64,000 bases of DNA from Chlorobiota bacterium (GTDB lineage Bacteria > Bacteroidota > Ignavibacteria > Kapaibacteriales > UBA961). A model generated the notes under the pieces. The model saw nothing but the letters and a program-made list of their open reading frames with translations. It was not told the DNA's origin and did not search any database. A program made the position numbers and the translations under genes. Of this stretch, positions 9,728-19,069 are shown piece after piece. Where the stretch lies: contig BJGZ01000001.1 of assembly GCA_014191195.1 (NCBI GenBank), positions 124,001-188,000 on the forward strand, read 5' to 3'. Position 1 is the stretch's first letter; each line of letters opens with the position of its first letter.

Positions 9728-11664
9728 ATATCGGCCTGAATTCCATAAGTATACTTGCTAGACCCAGAAATTGCGTCTAATCCACTACCTAATTCTTTTT
9801 GCATGGGTTTATAAATTCCCGATATATTAGTAGAAATACTTACTCTATTATGTATCAAGTATTTTGCAGAAATTATTGTTTGTACTCCTTTCCCATATAA
9901 TGGATTAAAGAAGATTTGCCCTGGCAAACCCGATTCTGGGAACCAAATTGAAGCCATATAATCAGATACAGAAAACACTGTTTGTTTAATATGTATATGA
10001 AGATTTTCTATATATGGTACTGTGCCACTTAAGAGTAATGATCCCGCTAATCCATATTCACTCCTACCTGATTCTTTATATTTTTTTGACGTATATGCTA
10101 CTTTATATTGAATATTTATAGTACTATGAGAAGAAGAACATCCAGCTTGAAATCTTTTGGTTTGCATCGAAGAATATACTCTGTGTTGTGGTATAAGTAA
10201 TTCAGTCTCAGAACTTACTTCATCTGAAAATTGCAAAAGATAATACGTTTTTAAAGAAGTATGTACTTTACATTGAATTGAAGTAATCATACCTGTTTTA
10301 GGAAAATCATCTCCAAATCTTGGTTGTTTTGATGAATAGAATGATGCATAACCAGAAAAATATAGATTATGTGAAGCTTTGTATTCTAAAGCAGCATACA
10401 TACTTGATTGATTAGTTGGCTTTATGAATCTTCCAATTGTTTGGCCAAATGGAGATAATATATCAATTGGCCAATGAGATATTCCTATGCCAATATTATA
10501 GATGTCTTTATCAAATACAAAAGCACTTTGAAAGCCATAAGCAAAATTCTTGTCTAATAAGAATTCAGATTGAAGATTAATATTGTTTATTCTATATTTT
10601 CCTGCAATAGACATTGTAATATTATGAGCTTGTTGAAAAGAAGCTTCTGAATTACTATGAATAGGCTTATCATAATTGCACATCAAGAGGGCTAAAGTAA
10701 CTTTATACAGTGAATCACTTATTTCTGAAAATGCTCCATATTTTCTCTCTTTGGCATTATTTATTGCATGCTGCTCTGTGGATGTTCTATATAATCCATT
10801 AATTGGAAAACCAGTAATTGCTCCATTTACATCAAGATTAGCACTTCTATTTCGGTCAGAAAAAAAGAGCGCTGAGTGTACAGTAAGATGATTGAAAGTT
10901 TTCACATGTTCAACAGAAATTCCACGGAAATAGATGTGTTCCATCGAAGATGTCCAAGGCTTAATGGATGTTTTCCAAGAATTTAATGAAGAAATTGGAT
11001 ATAATCCTCCTGAAAATCTTAATCCTGAAGATAATAAAGACCCCATAGATACATGTGGAATATAATCGCCTAACAATACGGTAAGTGAGTCCTTAGTATA
11101 TGAAGCATAATAACTTAAAAATGAAAAAATATATGGTTCATCCGAATCTTTACAGAAAGTAAAACCGCTTTGAAAATCACCTAAAGTCATCTGAGTTCGA
11201 CTATACAATTCGTGAGCAGAGCCAGTAAAATTACTATTAATTTGTCCTTTGGATGCACCAGACTTTTGCAGATATCTGATCCTTTGTTTTACATGTAATT
11301 GCAAAGAACTAGAATCAATATGAGATAAAGATTCACCAATATATGTACAATATTGAAGTACTTGCTGTTGATATATTGATAAATGTAATGCAGTGTCTTG
11401 TATAATGTTTTGTACACTTAGGGTTGAATCTAAGAGCATTCTCTTAATTTTTTTAGCAGTAATAAGTGAAATCCCTGGTAAAAGAGCAATGTCATTATAG
11501 GTTGATTGTGATAAGTTTATCTTATTAGAAACATAATATTCATACATATCAGATTCAAATAATGCTGCTTCATTCAGTGATGGATCGAGAATCACATCGC
11601 TATCATCTTGTGAAAAACACTGTATATGTGTTCCCAATAACACTAAGATCATTAAGTGTTTCAT
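9718..11664 (-). CDS. exported helix-hairpin-helix domain envelope protein
   Basis: The 648-residue protein has a signal peptide (MKHLMILVLLGTHIQCFSQ) and then a helix-hairpin-helix motif around residues 46-75 (INLSQ...LLPGISLITAKKIKRML), as in ComEA-like proteins. The remaining 500 or so residues are rich in alternating aromatic/polar strands and look like an outer-membrane beta barrel. Proteins with this layout recur in Bacteroidota; their role is not known to me. ATGs at 11670 and 11664 are both possible; the second has the better spacing to an upstream AGGGGA. It follows the MATE gene by about 27 bp and probably shares its transcript. Confidence 0.7.
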   Translation of the reverse strand: MKHLMILVLLGTHIQCFSQDDSDVILDPSLNEAALFESDMYEYYVSNKINLSQSTYNDIALLPGISLITAKKIKRMLLDSTLSVQNIIQDTALHLSIYQQQVLQYCTYIGESLSHIDSSSLQLHVKQRIRYLQKSGASKGQINSNFTGSAHELYSRTQMTLGDFQSGFTFCKDSDEPYIFSFLSYYASYTKDSLTVLLGDYIPHVSMGSLLSSGLRFSGGLYPISSLNSWKTSIKPWTSSMEHIYFRGISVEHVKTFNHLTVHSALFFSDRNRSANLDVNGAITGFPINGLYRTSTEQHAINNAKERKYGAFSEISDSLYKVTLALLMCNYDKPIHSNSEASFQQAHNITMSIAGKYRINNINLQSEFLLDKNFAYGFQSAFVFDKDIYNIGIGISHWPIDILSPFGQTIGRFIKPTNQSSMYAALEYKASHNLYFSGYASFYSSKQPRFGDDFPKTGMITSIQCKVHTSLKTYYLLQFSDEVSSETELLIPQHRVYSSMQTKRFQAGCSSSHSTINIQYKVAYTSKKYKESGRSEYGLAGSLLLSGTVPYIENLHIHIKQTVFSVSDYMASIWFPESGLPGQIFFNPLYGKGVQTIISAKYLIHNRVSISTNISGIYKPMQKELGSGLDAISGSSKYTYGIQADIQF

Positions 11665-11691
11665 AATCATTCCCCTGATTATTCTATTATT

Positions 11692-13101
11692 TTAGATGGC
11701 AGTTTTAAGCCAAGATTTCGCTTTAAGTTGTTGATATCCAACTATAGTTAAAGCAATATAACTTATCACAACACCTATCCAAATACCTGTTTCTCTTAAA
11801 GGAGTAAAATGAGATAATGCATAAGCAGTTGGAACTTGAACACCGATAAGTGTTGAAGCTACAATAATCATACTTCTCATTGTTGCTCCTGCACCACTAA
11901 TTACCCGGATATTCACAAATCCAAAAGCAAAAAAGATATAGCCAAAACATGCTATATGAAGATATTTTACGGTAGCATCAATAATTGCTGGGTCTTTGGT
12001 AAAAATAAGAGCGAATTGTTCGCCAACAAGAAATGCTATAATAGCTAAGATGCTTAACAGAATAGTTAATTGTTTAACAGCTGATTTATGGAATGCAAAT
12101 ATTCTATTATAATTTTTTGCCCCTAGATTTTGTCCTGTTGCAGTTTCTACTGCTATTCCGACGGCGAATACAGACATAAAAGCAAAGAGATCAACTTTTA
12201 ATCCTAATGTATATGCTGCAACAATTATTTTTGGGTCGAATATAGCAGCAATTTTGAATAATGAAATTCGACTAACACTTACAGCAAACATTTGCAATGA
12301 GGACCAAATACCTTGTTTGACAATGCGAATAATAAGAGGAAAGTCGAATCGAAATTTATCAAAAACCAAATGTAATCCAGATTTTCCTGTAAGAATAAGG
12401 CTTAAGGAAATTACCCCACCAATTAACTGAGCTGCAGCGGTTGCAATTCCTGCGCCCATCATGCCCATTGCAGAAATTGGCCCATATCCAAATATTAAGA
12501 TTGGAGCTAGAATTGCATTGATAACAGTGGTTAATAGTAAAATTATCATTGGGTATATTGAATTACCACTAGATCTAACTATCGCATTTATTTGAAATGT
12601 TACAAAGTTTCCTGGAACACCAAAAAGTAAAGCGAATAAATAGACCTTTGTTAAATTATATACTTCTGGATCTTTATCTAAACCTAATAATTGTAATGTA
12701 TGAGGTAAGAAAATCCCTAAAGTAATTGCTAGTAAACTAGAGAAAACCAGCATTGTAACAATGCCTTGAGTGGCAGTATAATTAGCTTCTTGTTTATTTC
12801 CTTCGCCAATTCTTCTGGCAACTATAATTCCAGTGCCTATAGCAAATCCGCTTCCAAAATTAAAAATTAAGAATCCTAATTGTTCACTTACTCCAATTGC
12901 AGCAATTGCAGCAGAACCAATTCTGCTAACAAAATAAGTATCAATCCATGAATAAAGCATATTCACTAAAAAACTGAATGCCATTGGGATTGCAAATGTT
13001 CTTAGTGTAGAATCTATAGGACCATGTAGTAAATCAACTCCCATTTTGCTAATGGTACTTGTTGATATTTTTGATTGTTTGGTTTGTTCGGTGTGTTCCA
13101 T
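11692..13101 (-). CDS. MATE family efflux transporter
   Basis: The 469-residue protein has about 12 membrane segments in two related halves. It shows the MATE hallmarks: a Gly/Pro-rich start (IPMAFSFLVNMLYSWIDTYFVSRIGSAAIAAIG) and repeated small-residue motifs in the second half. MATE carriers export drugs or metabolites in exchange for Na+ or H+ across the inner membrane. The substrate cannot be read from the sequence. A TTG directly before the ATG extends the frame by one codon. It sits just downstream of a terminator for the tatD gene, so it probably has its own promoter. Confidence 0.95.
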   Translation of the reverse strand: MEHTEQTKQSKISTSTISKMGVDLLHGPIDSTLRTFAIPMAFSFLVNMLYSWIDTYFVSRIGSAAIAAIGVSEQLGFLIFNFGSGFAIGTGIIVARRIGEGNKQEANYTATQGIVTMLVFSSLLAITLGIFLPHTLQLLGLDKDPEVYNLTKVYLFALLFGVPGNFVTFQINAIVRSSGNSIYPMIILLLTTVINAILAPILIFGYGPISAMGMMGAGIATAAAQLIGGVISLSLILTGKSGLHLVFDKFRFDFPLIIRIVKQGIWSSLQMFAVSVSRISLFKIAAIFDPKIIVAAYTLGLKVDLFAFMSVFAVGIAVETATGQNLGAKNYNRIFAFHKSAVKQLTILLSILAIIAFLVGEQFALIFTKDPAIIDATVKYLHIACFGYIFFAFGFVNIRVISGAGATMRSMIIVASTLIGVQVPTAYALSHFTPLRETGIWIGVVISYIALTIVGYQQLKAKSWLKTAI

Positions 13102-13131
13102 CAAGGAAAAAAACAGAAAAGAAAAAAAAAG

Positions 13132-13148
13132 AGGGCTTTAAAAGCCCT
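13132..13148 (-). terminator. intrinsic terminator after the tatD fusion gene
   Basis: AGGGCTT and AAGCCCT form a 7-bp stem with a 3-nt loop. On the minus strand it is followed by a run of at least nine T, 6 bp beyond the stop of the tatD fusion gene. Confidence 0.75.
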
Positions 13149-13153
13149 TTGAA

Positions 13154-13867
13154 TTAAAATTTTGGATACCAGAATATCGTCAGCTTCGGTAAAGAATAAA
13201 ATGAATTTATGGTAACAGGACCCCAACCTTTGAATTTTCTATCGATATCTTCCTTACCTGTTCTAAATTCTTTACCTTCAAAATCTAAGCGCCATTCTGC
13301 AGTTGGTACAAAAATGCCATAATCTGTTGGAATTTGCACCATAAAGCCAGCACCGGCATTAAAACCAATTACATTCCTAATCTCGCCCAAAATCGTATTT
13401 GAGATATAGGATAATCCTCCAATGGCAAAGAAAGCTACTTTACTTCTAGGATTTGCAATTGCACGCATACTTATATTAAAAATCTCATAAGTATTCGGAA
13501 GGGTTGAATACCCTAATTCGATTGGTTTATTATTTCGTGTATAAAGATATCCTGCTTCTATCATAATTGGGTCTATGATAGTATATCCTAAAGAAAAACC
13601 TAATGCTGCATTTCCATCATAAGATCGAGTAGAACGAGAATTAGTTCTTTGTTCAAACGTCAATTGCTCGATGGCGGTATTGGTGGCTACAAATATGCCA
13701 ATACCAAAAGTTCGAGAATATGGATTTTGAGGAATGATCTCTTCTTCATATTCTGTAGAATCATCAGAAATCTGAGCATATATGGATTGAGAGAAACCAG
13801 TAATAGCACTAAAAAGTACAATTAACATCGATAGTCTGAATAATTTTTTTGCTGTGTTAGAAGTCAT
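13154..13867 (-). other. possible nested start: exported envelope protein inside the tatD frame
   Basis: ATG at 13867 (TatD residue 244) would give MTSNTAKKLFRLS as a positively charged n-region, then a hydrophobic core and a cleavage site near IYA-Q. That is a complete Sec signal peptide, followed by the barrel-like domain. ATG at 13828 gives a shorter version with no basic n-region. If used, the last 13 codons of TatD double as signal-peptide codons in the same frame. Use of either start is inference. Confidence 0.4.
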
Positions 13868-14596
13868 AGTACATACCTGCTCAAATTGTAAATCATGTAT
13901 TTCGGCGATTTTTTCGGCAATATATTTAACAAAAGAGGGTTCATTTCTTTTACCTCTATGTGGCACTGGTGTCATAAATGGAGAATCAGTTTCAACCATT
14001 ATTCTATCTAAAGGAACTGCTTTTACGATATCAGAAAGAGTACTTTTTTTATAGGTAATATTACCTGTAAAAGATATATGCATATTGATATCAAGTGCTT
14101 GGTATAAGGTATCTAAATCAGATGAAAAACAATGTAACACGCCGTTTAATGTTCCGTCTTGCTCTTCTTTCAGTATTGAAAGTAGATCTTTATCTGACTC
14201 TCTATTATGAATGATAACAGGCAAATCCAGCTGTTTTGCTAGGATTAACTGTTTCCTAAACATCTCTTTTTGAATTTCTTTAGGAGCAAAATCATAATAA
14301 TAATCTAAACCAATTTCACCAATGGCAATTACTTTTTTGTGATCAGCATATTGTTTTACTAATTCAATATCAAGATCTGTAGCATTGGCAACATTATGGG
14401 GATGAATGCCCATTCCGCAATAAATTTGAGGATAATTATCACATAAGTGAATAATCTTATCATAATTTTTGCTTTCAATTGCTGGAATAATAATCGCTTC
14501 TAGGCCATTATCAAAAGCCCTTTGAATCATATCATGTCTATCTTCATCAAAAGAATCACCATCAATATGTGCATGAGTATCAATCAAGCCAATCAT
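13154..14596 (-). CDS. TatD-family metallohydrolase fused in frame to an envelope beta-barrel-like protein
   Basis: Residues 1-256 form a complete TatD hydrolase with all expected metal ligands: His8 and His10, Glu94, His130, His155 and Asp204. They end at NTAKKLFRLS, where TatD proteins normally stop. The same frame then continues through a typical Sec signal peptide (MLIVLFSAITGFSQSIYAQ) into about 205 residues of beta-rich, outer-membrane-like sequence ending in an aromatic residue (Phe). A cytoplasmic nuclease and a secreted barrel in one chain make no simple topological sense. Either it is a recent stop-codon loss, or the second part is translated separately from ATG 13867 or 13828. The ATG overlaps the tsaE stop (ATGA). 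It ends just before a terminator. Confidence 0.85.
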   Translation of the reverse strand: MIGLIDTHAHIDGDSFDEDRHDMIQRAFDNGLEAIIIPAIESKNYDKIIHLCDNYPQIYCGMGIHPHNVANATDLDIELVKQYADHKKVIAIGEIGLDYYYDFAPKEIQKEMFRKQLILAKQLDLPVIIHNRESDKDLLSILKEEQDGTLNGVLHCFSSDLDTLYQALDINMHISFTGNITYKKSTLSDIVKAVPLDRIMVETDSPFMTPVPHRGKRNEPSFVKYIAEKIAEIHDLQFEQVCTMTSNTAKKLFRLSMLIVLFSAITGFSQSIYAQISDDSTEYEEEIIPQNPYSRTFGIGIFVATNTAIEQLTFEQRTNSRSTRSYDGNAALGFSLGYTIIDPIMIEAGYLYTRNNKPIELGYSTLPNTYEIFNISMRAIANPRSKVAFFAIGGLSYISNTILGEIRNVIGFNAGAGFMVQIPTDYGIFVPTAEWRLDFEGKEFRTGKEDIDRKFKGWGPVTINSFYSLPKLTIFWYPKF

Positions 14597-15057
14597 GCTT
14601 GAATTTCTCCTTTAAACATCATTGTGATTGTTCTTTGTAGTTCATGTTCTTCATCTACACCTACATCAACTTGCCAGTGAATTGGCGGCATAAAAGTATC
14701 TGCTTTTTCAGGCCATTCTACAAATTTAATAGCTTTAGAATCAGCCATACATTCCGAAAAACCTATTTCTTCTAATTCCTTTGGATCATTGATTCTATAT
14801 AAATCTATATGATAGATGGTAAATTCTTCACCATTAGGAGAATTACCAAAATACTGATTCATAATAGTAAATGTTGGGCTAGATACAATTTCATTTACAG
14901 AAAAATAGGAACATATTCCACGAACAAATTCTGTTTTTCCTGCTCCTAAATCACCAAGTAATGTGATAATATCTCCATGAGATAATTTTTCTGCAAAACT
15001 TTTGCCTATTGTACGGGTATCTTCTTCAGAATATGACAAGTAGCTTTCCGATTCCAT
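14593..15057 (-). CDS. tsaE: tRNA threonylcarbamoyladenosine biosynthesis ATPase TsaE
   Basis: TsaE works with TsaB, TsaC and TsaD to make t6A37 in ANN-decoding tRNAs. The 154-residue protein has the P-loop GDLGAGKT at residues 35-42, then the family motifs SPTFTI and IYHIDLYR. The ATG at 15057 gives a normal length. An upstream in-frame ATG at 15129 would overlap porX and add 24 residues unlike any TsaE, so it is rejected. The gene lies between porX and tatD, with a 4-bp ATGA overlap to tatD. Confidence 0.95.
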   Translation of the reverse strand: MESESYLSYSEEDTRTIGKSFAEKLSHGDIITLLGDLGAGKTEFVRGICSYFSVNEIVSSPTFTIMNQYFGNSPNGEEFTIYHIDLYRINDPKELEEIGFSECMADSKAIKFVEWPEKADTFMPPIHWQVDVGVDEEHELQRTITMMFKGEIQA

Positions 15058-15115
15058 AAGCAATGCTCTAATGTGACACAAATAGTAGATAGTAAAACCA
15101 AAGGTAGAACTATGA

Positions 15116-16690
15116 TTAACGAGGTTCAAGAATAATGACAGGTAATATCATTTCTTCTAAAGAAATTCCGCCATGCTGAAAACTATCGCGATATCTTTGC
15201 GCATAATGATTAAAATCTGTTGGATACACAAAATATGTATCCTCTTTAGCAACAATATAATTAGTATTCATTCCATGGCTGGGAAGTTTATATGCTTCAG
15301 GGTTTTTAATCATCATGGCATTTCTTGCCTCGGTTTTAACATTTTTTCCATACTTGAATCGAAGGCATGTAGAAGTGTCTCTGTCACCCATGGCCTTTAC
15401 TGGATGCATGCATCGAACAGAACCGTGATCTGTAGTAATCACGATATTTATATCTTTGATTTGAGATAAGGTTTTGAGCATTCCTAGAAAACTAGAATGT
15501 TGAAACCAAGACTTTGTTAATGATCTATATGCTGATTCATCAGGTGCAATTTCTTTTAAAATGGGATAATCCGAACGCGAGTGGGCTATCATATCTACAG
15601 CATTTATTACAATTGCTGTAAGATGATTCCTGGCATATCTAAGAATATCATTTTCAATCTTTTTGCCATAATCTGTGTCTATGATTTTTACATAAGACAA
15701 TTCATTTTTTAGAGTAATGCGTTTACGTTTGATCAGTGCATCTAATAATTGCTTTTCATGTGCATTTTGGCTGTGTTCACTAACACCCAATGCATCGCCC
15801 GACCACCATTGTGGATAATGCTTTTGAATTTCAGAAGGGAATAAACCTGCAAAAATTGCATTTCTTGCATATGGAGTTGATGTAGGAACAATAGAACAAT
15901 AATAGTCTTTCTGCACTGTAAAATATGGCCGAATTAACTCTTCCATCATTAGCCATTGATCTAGACGCATGCAATCAATAACGAAAAAGAATGTGGGACG
16001 TCCATTTTGAAGCTTTGGCAAAAGGAATTTATCTGCTATCTGTGGAGATAATTTAGGAGCTGAAGGATCATCGCCTCTTAACCAAGATTCATAATTATTT
16101 TCAAAAAACTTTCCGAATTCGGCATTACATTCACGCCATTGATCTTTTAATGTTTGATGAAATCCTAATTCTGGATGTTTATCTAATTCTATGCTCCAAT
16201 TCACAAGTTTTATATAAATATCTAACCAATCAGACCAATCCTGAAAGCCATATAATCTTCTAGAAATTTCGGTAAATCCTTGTAGATAATCTTGCGTGAT
16301 TTTTTGTTCTGTTATTCTTCTTGTTTCAAGGAATTTTTTACAAGCTGCTAGGATTTGTGCTGGATTTACTGGTTTAGTTAGATAATCATTGATCTTGCGT
16401 CCAATCGCTTCTTCCATTAAATCTTCAGCTTCATTTTTGGTAACCATAACAACTGGCGTTGAGGGGTCTATGTCTTTTAAAAATCCTAATGTTTCCAAGC
16501 CAGACATCCCCATCATGGACTCATCAAGAAATATAAGGTCGAATTGTTCAACAGATGCTAATTCAATTGCATCTTCCCCATTAGTTGCTGTTGTAACGTC
16601 ATATCCTCTTTGATTTAGCAGGATAATATGTGGTCTTAATAAATCAATTTCATCATCAATCCACAAAATGCGCTTTTTAGAAGGCTCCAT
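15116..16690 (-). CDS. porX: PorX-type response regulator with PglZ/alkaline phosphatase domain
   Basis: The 524-residue protein begins with a CheY-like receiver: acidic pocket Asp12/Asp13, phosphorylated Asp56 in FLDESM, Thr84 and Lys106 (LTKP). A linker follows, then a PglZ/alkaline-phosphatase-superfamily domain with Asp239 and Asp244, Thr272 in PTSTPYARNAIF, and Asp421-His422 in TTDHGS. This matches PorX, which in Porphyromonas and Flavobacterium controls type IX secretion genes with PorY and SigP, and acts as a Zn phosphodiesterase on nucleotide signals. That role fits the probable T9SS cargo at 52-59 kb. The partner kinase is not in the window. It leads the operon with tsaE and tatD. 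Confidence 0.93.
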   Translation of the reverse strand: MEPSKKRILWIDDEIDLLRPHIILLNQRGYDVTTATNGEDAIELASVEQFDLIFLDESMMGMSGLETLGFLKDIDPSTPVVMVTKNEAEDLMEEAIGRKINDYLTKPVNPAQILAACKKFLETRRITEQKITQDYLQGFTEISRRLYGFQDWSDWLDIYIKLVNWSIELDKHPELGFHQTLKDQWRECNAEFGKFFENNYESWLRGDDPSAPKLSPQIADKFLLPKLQNGRPTFFFVIDCMRLDQWLMMEELIRPYFTVQKDYYCSIVPTSTPYARNAIFAGLFPSEIQKHYPQWWSGDALGVSEHSQNAHEKQLLDALIKRKRITLKNELSYVKIIDTDYGKKIENDILRYARNHLTAIVINAVDMIAHSRSDYPILKEIAPDESAYRSLTKSWFQHSSFLGMLKTLSQIKDINIVITTDHGSVRCMHPVKAMGDRDTSTCLRFKYGKNVKTEARNAMMIKNPEAYKLPSHGMNTNYIVAKEDTYFVYPTDFNHYAQRYRDSFQHGGISLEEMILPVIILEPR

Positions 16691-16733
16691 AATTAACTAC
16701 TCCGAATTTCTTACGAATAGTGAAAGCAATACT

Positions 16734-16745
16734 CCGCTTAAGCGG
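16734..16745. promoter_or_regulatory. 12-bp perfect palindrome upstream of porX
   Basis: CCGCTTAAGCGG is a perfect palindrome 44 bp upstream of the porX start codon, inside the 268-bp porX-dxr gap. It is GC-richer than its surroundings. It could be an operator or a small hairpin in the leader; nothing else in the gap was recognised. Confidence 0.3.
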
Positions 16746-16958
16746 TGCACATCAAACAAGCTCATAACAACTTATTAATAGCTGAAATGTAACTGAATAA
16801 AGGGCTCAAGGGGTATGATTTCCTCGTTAATTATAAGAGAAATACTAAAAGTGATAATACAAATATCGTGCTATGATATTCAATAGCCAAAATATGATCA
16901 TTGAAAAGTACTGTGCTAAGACATATCATGATAATATTTATTGCAAGTATATGATTAT

Positions 16959-18116
16959 CTAAGATGCTATATAATGAAGAAATTCTGCTGCAATTTTTCT
17001 GGCTTCGGTATCTGCATGACTGATATCACTAATAGATGGTTGATGTATTATTGGCATTTTATGTAATGTATATTCTATTGATTGTGGTATTTGATTGAAA
17101 GATATGTGTTTTTTTAAGAAAGCCTGAACTGCTATTTCATTGGCAGCATTTATTGTTGCTGGTGCTATTCCACCAATAGATAAGGCTTGATATGCTAGTG
17201 CAAGACAAGGAAATTTATGAATATCTGGTTTTTGAAAAGATAAATTGCCCATTGAGATTAAATCAAGTCTGGGTAAATCAGCTGGCTTATGTTCTGGATA
17301 AAACAAAGCATACATTATAGGAATTCTCATATCTGGTGTTCCTAATTGTGCTTTTATAGAACCATCAGTAAATTGAATCATTGAATGTATGATACTTTGC
17401 GGATGAATGATAACTTCAATATGTTCAATAGAAATATCAAATAAATAATGTGCTTCAATTACTTCAAAACCTTTATTCATCAATGTTGATGAATCGATTG
17501 TGATTTTACTTCCCATTACCCAATTTGGATGTTTTAATGCCTTTTCTACTGTAATAGAACTAAACTCATCATGAGACAATGTTCTAAATGGTCCGCCAGA
17601 TGCAGTTAATATTAATTTTTCTATAGAATTATGGGCTTCGCCACTTAAGCATTGCAGGATTGCACTATGTTCGCTATCGACGGCGAGTATTGGAACATTT
17701 TTATCTTGTGCAGCTTTCATAACAATGCTTCCAGCACTTACTAATGTTTCTTTATTAGCCAAAGCAATCGATGTTCCTGCTTGTATTGCAGCAAGTGTAG
17801 GCATTACCCCGCTAAAGCCCACTAATGCTTGCATAACGATATCATTAGAAGCATCTGCAGCCGCAGCAATTATTCCTTCTTCACCACAAAGGATTTCACC
17901 AGTAAATTTTGTGTTTTTTTTAAATTCTTTCCAGCAAGCTTCATTACTTATAGCAACACCTTTAGGTTGATATCGTAAAGCTTGGGCTTCTAAATCTGCT
18001 ATTCTGGTATGTGCAGTGAGGAAATTAAGCTGAAATTCTTCAGGAAATCTATCTAAAATATCTAATGTTTGAGTTCCAATAGAGCCAGTTGAGCCTAAAA
18101 TCGTAAGAGTTCTCAC
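16959..18116 (-). CDS. dxr: 1-deoxy-D-xylulose 5-phosphate reductoisomerase
   Basis: Dxr makes 2-C-methyl-D-erythritol 4-phosphate, the first committed step of the MEP isoprenoid pathway, using NADPH and a divalent metal. The 385-residue product begins TLTILGSTGSIGTQ (the NADPH loop) and has the substrate-site segments ASGGPFR and HPNWVMGSKITIDSSTLMNKG. The GTG at 18116 is chosen: AAGGA lies 6 bp before it and the NADPH loop then begins at the usual place. An ATG at 18143 would overlap the upstream gene by 16 bp. The polyprenyl synthase at 44.6 kb uses the products of this pathway. Confidence 0.95.
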   Translation of the reverse strand: MRTLTILGSTGSIGTQTLDILDRFPEEFQLNFLTAHTRIADLEAQALRYQPKGVAISNEACWKEFKKNTKFTGEILCGEEGIIAAAADASNDIVMQALVGFSGVMPTLAAIQAGTSIALANKETLVSAGSIVMKAAQDKNVPILAVDSEHSAILQCLSGEAHNSIEKLILTASGGPFRTLSHDEFSSITVEKALKHPNWVMGSKITIDSSTLMNKGFEVIEAHYLFDISIEHIEVIIHPQSIIHSMIQFTDGSIKAQLGTPDMRIPIMYALFYPEHKPADLPRLDLISMGNLSFQKPDIHKFPCLALAYQALSIGGIAPATINAANEIAVQAFLKKHISFNQIPQSIEYTLHKMPIIHQPSISDISHADTEARKIAAEFLHYIAS

Positions 18117-18127
18117 AAAGTATCCTT

Positions 18128-19069
18128 TTAAAATGGCATCCATTTAAATGAACATGCCGGAATAATAAATGGAGCAGAAAAAAGGGAAAGTCCAAAATCT
18201 GCTGCATAGACAGAACTATGCAAACGAATACCAATAAATGCGGCAGAGTTACGGGGTTTTAAAAGATCTAAACACCATAATTCTGCAATTGCTCTTGTTT
18301 CATGTCTGTCCGATAATCTAGTATCGAAACCTATGCCGAAACCTAGTGTCCCATTTGGCATAGAAATGAGTGTAGACCCAAATGAAGATGCCTTTGCTTC
18401 ATATATATCAGAAACTCCAACTTTATAGAATGCTGTAGTGGTTAATGTTGTTCTTTCCATTGTAAAGGATCCAACTGCATATATATGTTGAATTGCATTA
18501 TTACTATTTGCAAAACCAAGATTAATACCTGTTGCAAATGCATATCTACCTGGCATATCAACATTGTTTTCTTGATAAAGAGTTGCTTTTACATTAAGTA
18601 ATTTAACTTGTTCCTGCCATGTAATACCTGGAATTAATGATGCGCCTGCTATCACAGAAAATCTGTCCCAACCTATATGTGCTTGTGCAAAACAAAGTTC
18701 AGTGATTTGCAAAGAATGATTCAATTTAATTGGATTAGCTGTTGGCATCAAAAATAATTGAGAGTCAAAACGATAAGCATCTTCCAAAAATGAAATTTCA
18801 GCTATATCATCAGCATATATTGTATCTATATTACTTAATGTTTTTATCACAATAGATTCTTCAATGCTACCATTTTCTCGTAAAGCATCTATTCCTTTTC
18901 CTAAAGATATGCCTGTACTTATATCACCATTGATAAGCCTAAGCCTATATGCCTTATTTTCAAGTGGCTTTACAGTTTGAAAAACTGCATTATTCCAGGT
19001 GTCCTTAGCCAAAATATAAGGAGAAATACATAATAGAATTAAGATGATATATGGCCTATATCTCTTCAT
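18128..19069 (-). CDS. exported protein of unknown function
   Basis: I do not recognise this 313-residue protein. It has a signal peptide (RYRPYIILILLCISPYILAK) and then a short module with ITTIY-like ADDIAEI strands, resembling small domains that process an input into membrane-linked outputs. The C-terminal 200 residues have repeated Gly/aromatic beta strands like a barrel. Its start overlaps the rlmN stop by 4 bp (ATGA) and dxr follows within 11 bp, so rlmN, this gene and dxr form one operon. It may be an outer-membrane protein. Confidence 0.6.
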   Translation of the reverse strand: MKRYRPYIILILLCISPYILAKDTWNNAVFQTVKPLENKAYRLRLINGDISTGISLGKGIDALRENGSIEESIVIKTLSNIDTIYADDIAEISFLEDAYRFDSQLFLMPTANPIKLNHSLQITELCFAQAHIGWDRFSVIAGASLIPGITWQEQVKLLNVKATLYQENNVDMPGRYAFATGINLGFANSNNAIQHIYAVGSFTMERTTLTTTAFYKVGVSDIYEAKASSFGSTLISMPNGTLGFGIGFDTRLSDRHETRAIAELWCLDLLKPRNSAAFIGIRLHSSVYAADFGLSLFSAPFIIPACSFKWMPF

